Assembly: GCA_009926295.1 (NCBI GenBank)
Contig: RFPF01000145.1
Span: 1 to 7,460 of the forward strand
Direction of reading: 5' to 3'
Source of the DNA: Planctomycetia bacterium
GTDB taxonomy: Bacteria > Planctomycetota > Planctomycetia > Pirellulales > UBA1268
DNA length: 7,460 nt
Under the pieces are notes generated by a model that was not told the origin of the DNA, made no database searches, and was given only the letters and a program-made list of their open reading frames with translations. The translations under genes were made by a program, and so were the position numbers. Shown here one piece after another: positions 1 through 7,460 of this stretch. The number at the start of each line of letters is the position of its first letter. Within the stretch, counting starts at the first letter, position 1.

Positions 1-18
1 CGCGGCCCCGGGGCCGCG
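1..18. repeat. 18-bp perfect G+C palindrome at the window edge
   Basis: Bases 1-18, CGCGGCCCCGGGGCCGCG, equal their own reverse complement. A second nested palindrome, GGCCGCGGCC, occupies 12-21. The element ends four bases before the ATG at 22 and probably lies inside the tail of the upstream coding region, where it reads as Ala/Pro/Gly/Arg codons. It might fold in mRNA and affect initiation at 22, where no Shine-Dalgarno sequence is visible. In DNA this G+C-rich it may equally be a by-product of GCC/CCG/GGG codons. Confidence 0.35.
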
Positions 19-25
19 GCCATGA
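2..25 (+). CDS. C-terminal end of an upstream gene (partial, 5' end outside window)
   Basis: Reading from base 2 gives the short tail AAPGPRP followed by TGA at 23-25. This stop overlaps the ATG at 22-24 of the next gene in an ATGA arrangement, the same junction seen between the next two genes. That makes it likely that a same-strand gene ends here and is translationally coupled to the permease. Only seven codons are visible, so the product cannot be read. Since the next gene encodes a NatB-type ABC permease without an ATP-binding domain, a NatA-like ABC ATPase is the natural guess, but this is inference from context only. Confidence 0.4.
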   Translation, partial: AAPGPRP

Positions 26-2199
26 TCCCCGGCGGCGACACGCCATCCCTGGCGGCCTCCGTCGCGATCGCCCGCAGAGACCTGCTGGAGTTCGTCCGCG
101 ACCGGCGCACTCTCGTCGTCACGCTCCTCCTCCCGATGGCGACCTACCCGATCCTCGCGCTGGCGACGGCCCTCGGGCTCAGGACTGCAACTCTCGAGAT
201 CGAGGCCCGCGAGGCGCCGACGCGGGTGCAGATCGGTCTGTCGGGCCCGGACGCTGCCCGCCTCGCTGCGCTCATGGCCCGCACGCGGGAGGACACGCCC
301 TCGGCGGACCGTACGGGATGGCCGGCCGAGATCGTCCTCGGAGAGGTCGCGAATGACGATGCCGAACGTCTGCTCGACGAGGGTGCCATCGATCTGTGGA
401 TTCCCACCGAGACCGGGTTCGTGGCGGACTTCCGCTCGGCGGGCACCGTGCGGCTCCCGGTGCGGGTCTCGGCCTCCCAGCCTGCGAACCTCGCCCTTCG
501 CGAGCAGTTCGAGGCCTTCGTGCGGTCGCTCGGCCGGGTCGTGGCCCGAGAGCGCGTGCGGGCCGCGGGCCTGCCGGGCACACTCCTCGAACCCGTAGTC
601 GTGGCGTTCGAGGGGGACCCGGACGGTCCACCGCGGAAGCCGGAGCACAACGTGTTCTCCACGTTGGCCGGGGGCGTGCTCGTGCTGCTCACCGTGCTCA
701 CGCTCACCGGCGCCTTCTACCCAGCCATCGACGCGATCGCCGGCGAGAAGGAGCGCGGCACCATCGAGACCCTCCTGATCGCCCCATGCCGTCTCACCGA
801 CATCGTGTTCGGCAAGTTCCTGGGCGTGCTGACGATCACGCTCGCGACCCTCGCGGCGAACGTGCTGTCGATCGCCGGCACGGCGGCCGTCGCGCTGCGC
901 TGGCTGCCACAGGGGGTCGCGGCCACGGTACCGGATGGCACGATTCTCACGGCCATGCTCGCGACGGTTTTCGCGTTCGGTGGAATGGCGGCTGTCGCCG
1001 CCGCGACCTGCCTGGCGGTGACGACGGCGTCAAAGAGCGGCAAGGAGGCACAGAACACCCTCACGCCCGTCATCCTCCTCGTGAGCGCGATCGCCGGCAC
1101 GGCGCTCCTGCCCGGCATGCGCGGTGGTCCACTTCTCGCCGCCGTCCCGTTCGCCGGGCAGATCATCGTGTCGCGGTCGGCGTTCGGCACGGGCACGACG
1201 CCCCCCGCCACGACCGGCGCGATCGCACTCGGCCTGGTGATCTCGCTGGCCTCCGCGGGTGTCGTCACGTGGCTCCTGCTGCGGCTCACGGCCCTCACGC
1301 TCGCCGACGAGGACGTGCTTTTTCGCGGGCCGGACGTCGCCGGCGCGACGCTCCATCGCCCGGCGCGGCGACCCCGACCGAACGTGGTCCAGGCCCTCCT
1401 GCCACTCGTCGCGGGCTTCGCCGCACTGTGGTACGCCCAGGGCATCGTCCCGAGCGACCTGTGCTGGGCGATCCCGATGCAGCAGGCGATCGCGGTGCTG
1501 GCCCCGCTGGCGTTGGTCGGCTGGTGGCAACGGGTGGACCTGCGCAGCACGTTCAGCCTGCGACGGCCCGCCGACGGCGCCGGAGCGGCTGCGGTGCTCA
1601 CGGGTTCGATGCTGCTCGGCGCCGGGCTGTTTCTGATCGGAGCCGCGCTCCTGCTCGCGGTCCGAGCCGGCGACATGTCCCCCGAGGTGCGGCGGCTCTC
1701 GGCGCGGCTGGTCGCGCTCGTGCAGGAGAAGCCGTGGTGGCTTTCGTGGTCGCTCGTGGCGATCGTGCCAGCCTGCTGCGAAGAACTGCTCTTCCGCGGC
1801 TGGGTGCTGGCCGGTCTCGTCGGCCGCTGTCACTCGTCGGGGCGCGTATGGACCGCCGTGGCGGTGCAGGCGGCGGTCTTCGCACTGTTCCACCTGCTGC
1901 CGGAGCGCATGCCGCAGACGTTCGCGCTCGGGCTCGTCCTCGGGGCCCTCGTCGTCACCACGCACAGCCTGCTTCCCGCCATCGCCTGCCACCTCACCCA
2001 CAACAGCGTGCCGCTGGCGCTCATCGCCTTCGCCGGCGACGTGCCGGGCCTGGCCGCGGCGATTGAGGGGGGCGATGCGGCGGCGGATGCGGCGCTGCCG
2101 GCCTGGCTGGTAGGCGCCGCGGTCGCCGCGGTGGTCGTCGGCAGTGGACTGGTGTTCGCGGGCTCGCGCGCGAAAACCCAGGAGGTACCGTTTTCATGA
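22..2199 (+). CDS. ABC-2 (NatB-type) permease fused to a CPBP intramembrane protease domain
   Basis: Predicted inner-membrane protein of 725 residues with two parts. Residues 1-430 look like the membrane subunit of a NatB/ABC-2 exporter. There is an N-terminal cytoplasmic stretch ending in RDRRT, a first helix near 32-53, a large extracytoplasmic domain at about 54-210, then roughly five helices. The family signature GEKERGTIETLL is at 241-252. Residues 455-715 form a CPBP (Abi/CAAX-protease-like) domain carrying all three motifs: EELLFR at 587-592 (E587, E588, R592), FALFH at 620-624 (H624) and HLTHN at 657-661 (H657, N661). The catalytic residues are therefore intact. No ATP-binding domain is present, so an ATPase must come from elsewhere, probably the gene just upstream. 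The ATG at 22 is supported by its ATGA overlap with the upstream stop. Such permease/CPBP fusions are known, but substrate and proteolytic target are not; sodium or peptide export is only suggested by the NatB family. Confidence 0.9.
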   Translation: MIPGGDTPSLAASVAIARRDLLEFVRDRRTLVVTLLLPMATYPILALATALGLRTATLEIEAREAPTRVQIGLSGPDAARLAALMARTREDTPSADRTGWPAEIVLGEVANDDAERLLDEGAIDLWIPTETGFVADFRSAGTVRLPVRVSASQPANLALREQFEAFVRSLGRVVARERVRAAGLPGTLLEPVVVAFEGDPDGPPRKPEHNVFSTLAGGVLVLLTVLTLTGAFYPAIDAIAGEKERGTIETLLIAPCRLTDIVFGKFLGVLTITLATLAANVLSIAGTAAVALRWLPQGVAATVPDGTILTAMLATVFAFGGMAAVAAATCLAVTTASKSGKEAQNTLTPVILLVSAIAGTALLPGMRGGPLLAAVPFAGQIIVSRSAFGTGTTPPATTGAIALGLVISLASAGVVTWLLLRLTALTLADEDVLFRGPDVAGATLHRPARRPRPNVVQALLPLVAGFAALWYAQGIVPSDLCWAIPMQQAIAVLAPLALVGWWQRVDLRSTFSLRRPADGAGAAAVLTGSMLLGAGLFLIGAALLLAVRAGDMSPEVRRLSARLVALVQEKPWWLSWSLVAIVPACCEELLFRGWVLAGLVGRCHSSGRVWTAVAVQAAVFALFHLLPERMPQTFALGLVLGALVVTTHSLLPAIACHLTHNSVPLALIAFAGDVPGLAAAIEGGDAAADAALPAWLVGAAVAAVVVGSGLVFAGSRAKTQEVPFS
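2180..2186 (+). promoter_or_regulatory. Strong Shine-Dalgarno site for the GluR0-like gene
   Basis: AGGAGGT lies inside the last codons of the permease/CPBP gene, nine bases before the ATG at 2196. It is a perfect match to the anti-Shine-Dalgarno sequence at good spacing. With the ATGA overlap it fixes the start of the downstream gene and indicates translational coupling on one mRNA. Confidence 0.75.
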
Positions 2200-3290
2200 A
2201 TCGATTGCTTCGCTCGCTCGCCCCGCTCGCCATCGCGGCCCGGATGGCCTCTGGAATCGCAGCCGAGCCCGCCACCGGAGGAGAAACACCGACGCGGATG
2301 CGCGTCGCGGTGACGCCGATCGCATCCGCCGTCGAGTGGGATGGTGATCGACCCGTCGGCGTGATGATCGACATCTGGGAGGATCTCGCCGGCCGACTGG
2401 GCGTGGAGACCGACTTCGTCAAGGTGCCCACCGTGGCCGCGCTGCTGGAGGTGCTCCCGACGGGCGGGGCGGACCTGGTGCTCGGGCCGATCGCGATCAC
2501 CGAGGATCGAGAGCGGATCATGGATCTGACCCACCCGATCTTCCACTCGGGCCTTCGCATCGCCGTCCGCCAGCGACGCGACACCGGCTTTCTCACAGCG
2601 CTCGAGTCGATGCTCTCGTGGCGGTTGCTCGGGCTCGTGGGCGTCGTGGCCGGGCTGGCGATCATCTCCGGCCACCTCCTCTGGTGGTTCGAGCGTCGCG
2701 GCAACGATCGGTCATTCCCGGCGACGTATCCGCGGGGCGTCGGCGAGGCGATCTGGTGGATCATGTCGACGATCATCACCGGCGGGTGCGACGACAAGCA
2801 CGTCGACAGCATGCTCGGAAGGGTGATCGCCTTCGCCTGGATGGTCGGAGGCATCGGGCTGATCGCCACCTTCACCAGCGTGCTCACGGCGGAGATGACG
2901 GCGGAGCGTGTCACGGGCACGATCCACGGGCCGCGAGACCTCGTCGGACGGACGGTCGGGGTGCAGGCCTCCGGGGCGATCATCCCGATCCTGCGACAGC
3001 GCGGCTGCATCCCGCAGGAGTTCAACGATCTTCACGACGCCCTCGAGGCGCTGGAACTGGGGATGGTCGACGCCGTGGTGGCCGAGAACCAGCAACTGAT
3101 GTACCTCGTATCGCGTGCACGGCGAGGTTCGCTCGTACTCGTCGGACCGGTGTTCGAATCCTTCGACTTCGGCCTCGGGCTGGCCGAGAACAGTCCGCTC
3201 CGCGAACAGCTCAACGGCGCGATCCTCCGCATGCGCGAGGATGGCACCCTCTCGCGACTCATGGACGAGTGGCTGGGCAGGCACGAGTGA
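2196..3290 (+). CDS. Prokaryotic ionotropic glutamate receptor-like ligand-gated channel (GluR0-type layout)
   Basis: The 364-residue protein has the order signal sequence, ligand lobe S1, helix M1, pore loop, helix M2, lobe S2, as in bacterial GluR0. The signal peptide (about 1-23, ending IAA) is weak because R16 interrupts its hydrophobic core. S1 spans about 34-128 and contains the solute-binding-protein motif ITEDRER (101-107), where R105 would bind a ligand carboxylate. M1 is about 142-165 and M2 about 205-230. The FTSVLT segment (226-231) sits where iGluRs carry their channel gate. S2 runs from about 245 to the end, with VGVQASG (254-260) and DAVVAEN (292-298), where E297 sits at the usual ligand-amine acidic position. 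The pore loop reads TIITGGCDDK (192-201) rather than TTVGYGDK, so potassium selectivity cannot be assumed. The ligand is probably an amino acid, but this is unproven. It is coupled to the permease/CPBP gene by an ATGA overlap. The alternative, a plain solute-binding protein, is unlikely given the internal helices. Confidence 0.85.
   Translation: MNRLLRSLAPLAIAARMASGIAAEPATGGETPTRMRVAVTPIASAVEWDGDRPVGVMIDIWEDLAGRLGVETDFVKVPTVAALLEVLPTGGADLVLGPIAITEDRERIMDLTHPIFHSGLRIAVRQRRDTGFLTALESMLSWRLLGLVGVVAGLAIISGHLLWWFERRGNDRSFPATYPRGVGEAIWWIMSTIITGGCDDKHVDSMLGRVIAFAWMVGGIGLIATFTSVLTAEMTAERVTGTIHGPRDLVGRTVGVQASGAIIPILRQRGCIPQEFNDLHDALEALELGMVDAVVAENQQLMYLVSRARRGSLVLVGPVFESFDFGLGLAENSPLREQLNGAILRMREDGTLSRLMDEWLGRHE
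2769..2798 (+). other. Pore-loop/selectivity-filter segment with non-canonical sequence
   Basis: These codons encode TIITGGCDDK (residues 192-201), placed between M1 and M2 after the pore-helix-like stretch GVGEAIWWIMS. In potassium channels and GluR0 the equivalent segment is T-T-V-G-Y-G-D. Here the Tyr is absent, a Gly-Gly pair and a Cys occupy the filter, and two Asp follow. The position within the protein is clear; the ion selectivity is not. Confidence 0.65.
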
Positions 3291-3304
3291 GCCGTGTTCG
3301 CCCG

Positions 3305-3321
3305 GCGCGGCGGAGCCGCGC
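3305..3321. terminator. Candidate bidirectional terminator hairpin between convergent genes
   Basis: GCGCGGC (3305-3311) and GCCGCGC (3315-3321) form a perfect 7-bp stem with a GGA loop. It lies within the 42-base gap between the stop of the GluR0-like gene (3290) and the stop of amt (3333). The position is what a shared terminator would have. No T-tract follows on either strand, and G+C-rich DNA forms such stems easily, so the call is tentative. Confidence 0.4.
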
Positions 3322-3332
3322 GGTGAAAGCCC

Positions 3333-4778
3333 TCAGGTCAGGTGATACGCCGATTCGCCGTGCTCAGCGATGTCGAGGCCCTCGGCCTCGGCGTGCGCAT
3401 CGACGGAGAACCCGACCAGCTTGTCGACGATGTATCCGAGGATCAGGGAGCACACGAACGCATACGCCCCGCTCCACAGGAGACCCTGCAACTGGATGCC
3501 CACCTGTTGCAGGCCGCCCACGGCCGGCCGGATGGCGAACCAGCCGACGAGCAACGCCCCGAGGGCTCCGCCCACGCCGTGAACGCCGACGACGTCGAGC
3601 GAGTCGTCGTAGCCCAACTTCGGCTTGGCCTGCACCGCCAGGAAGCAGACGATGCCGCCGAGGATGCCGATGACGACGGCACCGAACGGGCTCACGTGTC
3701 CGGCGCACGGCGTGATGGCCACGAGCCCGGCCACCATGCCCGAGGCGAAGCCGAGCGATGTCGGCTTGCCGACCTTCATCCATTCGGCGAACACCCACGC
3801 GCCGGCCGCGACGCTTCCCGCGATTGCCGTCGTGGCGAACGCCAGCACCGCCACCCCGCCCGCCACCGGGAGGAAATCCTTGCCGACCGCGATCGCGGAG
3901 CCCGCGTTGAAGCCGAACCATCCCACCATCAGCATGGCCGCCCCGATCAATGTCCAGCCCACGTTGTGCGGCACGAACTGCGCGCCCGGGTAGCCGCGCC
4001 TCCTCGGCAGGATCAGCAGCAGCGCCAGGGCCGATACGCCCGCGAGGACGTGCACCACGGTTCCTCCCGCGAAGTCGAGCACACCCTTCTGGAACAGCCA
4101 GCCGTTGACGTTCCAGACCCAGTGGCACACCGGGTTGTAGACGATCGTCGCCCAGAGCAGGGTGAACAGGCACCACGCGCTGAACTTCACCCGCTCGGCG
4201 ACCGCCCCGACGATCAGCGCCGGCGTGATGATCGCGAACATCATCTGGTAGATCGCGAACAGCAGTTCGGGAACGCCGTTCGGAGCCGCCTCCACGGTGT
4301 CGCCACTGGTCACGATCCGCTCGTACGCATTCGTGCCGTCCACGTTGAGTTCGGCGAACGCCCTCATGAACACGAGACCGGGATCCCAGCCGAGGTAGCT
4401 GTGCCGGGGAAGGTCGGTGCCGTCAGGCCCCTTGCCCGCGTCGAACGAGATGGCGGAGGGCACCGCAAAGGCCATGTTGTAGCCGTACGCCACCCACTCG
4501 ATCGCGACCAGCGGCACGCACACCATCACCAGCAGAAACATGTTGAGGACGTTCTTGGCCCGGACCATGCCGCCGTAGAACAGCGCCAGTCCCGGCATCA
4601 TGAAGAAGACCAGAGCGGCGCTCACGAGCATCCAGGCGATCGAGCCGGTGTCGTAGGTGCCCTTCAGGTGTGGAGCCGCCGGCCCGCCTGCCGTCTGGGC
4701 CCAGGCCTCGCCGCCGGCGATGACTGCGGCCAACGCCGTCGCGATCACGATTCCTCCACGAATTCCCCCGCGGACCAT
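3333..4778 (-). CDS. amt: Ammonium transporter (Amt/MEP/Rh family)
   Basis: This 481-residue inner-membrane channel conducts ammonium/ammonia into the cell. It has a cleavable signal peptide (about 1-27, ending AWA before QTA) and roughly eleven membrane helices. Diagnostic residues are all visible: LALFYGGMVRAKN at 64-76; F181 (MMFAIITP) and F290 (GWFGFNAGS, 286-294) as the two gate phenylalanines; W222 and S294 of the outer recruitment site; D235 in DFAGGTVVH; and the twin pore histidines H243 and H400 (DVVGVHGVGG). The tail EGLDIAEHGESAY (466-478) is the cytoplasmic region that in the family contacts a PII/GlnK regulator, yet no glnK gene adjoins it here. The extracytoplasmic segment between about 105 and 172 is clearly longer than in E. 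coli AmtB. The ATG at 4776-4778 has GAGG five bases upstream. The gene is convergent with the GluR0-like gene and divergent from ppdK. Confidence 0.97.
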   Translation of the reverse strand: MVRGGIRGGIVIATALAAVIAGGEAWAQTAGGPAAPHLKGTYDTGSIAWMLVSAALVFFMMPGLALFYGGMVRAKNVLNMFLLVMVCVPLVAIEWVAYGYNMAFAVPSAISFDAGKGPDGTDLPRHSYLGWDPGLVFMRAFAELNVDGTNAYERIVTSGDTVEAAPNGVPELLFAIYQMMFAIITPALIVGAVAERVKFSAWCLFTLLWATIVYNPVCHWVWNVNGWLFQKGVLDFAGGTVVHVLAGVSALALLLILPRRRGYPGAQFVPHNVGWTLIGAAMLMVGWFGFNAGSAIAVGKDFLPVAGGVAVLAFATTAIAGSVAAGAWVFAEWMKVGKPTSLGFASGMVAGLVAITPCAGHVSPFGAVVIGILGGIVCFLAVQAKPKLGYDDSLDVVGVHGVGGALGALLVGWFAIRPAVGGLQQVGIQLQGLLWSGAYAFVCSLILGYIVDKLVGFSVDAHAEAEGLDIAEHGESAYHLT

Positions 4779-5015
4779 GGCAACCTCGCTTCATTCCGAG
4801 AATTCCGCCACCGACGAGGAAACCGCCCTCTGGCCGGAGACGGGAGCGAGTATTGTGCGCGAACCCGCTTTTCTCGCCACCCCCTGGCGGCGGTCTCGCC
4901 CCCATCCAAGGCTCGTTGACGCTCCGCCGTCGCGAACGTAGATTCTGACGAGTTTCCCGGCAAAAACCGCCGTTTGTGTGTTCGCACTCCCCTCTGGAAA
5001 GGTCTCCCGTCATCC
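4779..5015. promoter_or_regulatory. Divergent intergenic region between amt and ppdK
   Basis: This 237-base non-coding spacer holds the start signals of two divergent genes. The rightward promoter is listed separately. For amt, the minus strand has GAGG just before the ATG and a weak -10-like ACAATA (complement of about 4850-4855) preceded 17 bases upstream by a poor -35 (TGGCGA). No convincing sigma-54 site (TGGC-N8-TTGC) was found on either strand, so nitrogen control through NtrC-type promoters is not supported. No small gene or RNA gene is apparent. Confidence 0.6.
4916..4944 (+). promoter_or_regulatory. Predicted sigma-70-type promoter of ppdK
   Basis: TTGACG at 4916-4921 and TAGATT at 4939-4944 are separated by exactly 17 bases. 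The first matches the -35 consensus at five of six positions and the second matches TATAAT at four of six. Transcription would begin near 4951, giving a leader of about 65 bases before the ATG at 5016. Confidence 0.55.

Positions 5016-7460
<2,445 letters not shown>

Noticed and set aside
396..2066. 556-residue plus-strand open frame inside the permease gene
   Set aside because: It is an out-of-frame shadow, Arg/Gly/Ala-rich, without membrane segments. The overlapping frame has all the ABC-2 and CPBP motifs.
2074..2097. Tandem 12-base repeat (GATGCGGCG unit twice)
   Set aside because: It encodes a short Ala/Asp-rich linker (DAAADAAL) near the C-terminus of the permease/CPBP protein. Two copies are too few to suggest more than replication slippage in G+C-rich DNA.
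3342..4919. 525-residue plus-strand open frame
   Set aside because: It is antisense to amt, has Arg/His/Asp-rich low-complexity content, shows no family motif and runs through the divergent promoter region.
4958..4972. Small hairpin (CGGC/GCCG) in the ppdK leader, considered as riboswitch or attenuator
   Set aside because: The stem has only four base pairs, with no further conserved structure or leader peptide.

Overview
The window is G+C-rich bacterial DNA (about two thirds G+C by eye), densely coding, with very short spacers. The combination of an ABC-2 permease fused to a CPBP protease, a GluR0-like channel, an Amt transporter and a pyruvate phosphate dikinase resembles Planctomycetota. 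That placement is an inference from family knowledge, because no rRNA or other marker gene is present.

Left part (1-3290, plus strand). The window opens on the last codons of an unseen upstream gene. Its TGA overlaps the ATG of a 725-residue protein (22-2199) that joins a NatB-type ABC-2 permease to a CPBP (CAAX protease/bacteriocin-processing) intramembrane protease domain. The next gene (2196-3290) again starts in an ATGA overlap and has a perfect AGGAGGT ribosome binding site. It encodes a prokaryotic ionotropic-glutamate-receptor-like protein: a periplasmic-binding-protein fold split by two membrane helices and a pore loop. The pore loop lacks the potassium signature GYGD. These genes look like one translationally coupled operon, probably starting with an ABC ATPase outside the window.

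Middle part (3291-4778). A 42-base convergent gap holds a G+C-rich hairpin, followed by a minus-strand ammonium transporter (amt). It has a signal peptide, the twin-histidine pore, the phenylalanine gate and the conserved C-terminal tail that binds PII (GlnK) proteins in this family.

Right part (4779-7460). A 237-base divergent intergenic region carries a good sigma-70-type promoter (TTGACG, 17-base spacer, TAGATT) pointing right. It drives pyruvate phosphate dikinase (ppdK, 5016 to beyond the window end). The first 815 residues of ppdK are present, including the ATP-grasp residues and the phosphohistidine loop. The end of the PEP/pyruvate barrel, with the catalytic Cys, lies outside. Several long open frames antisense to ppdK and amt are composition-driven shadows.

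The amt and ppdK genes are ordinary nitrogen and carbon metabolism genes. The most unusual content is the coupled exporter-permease/protease and ligand-gated-channel pair on the left, especially the non-canonical pore.
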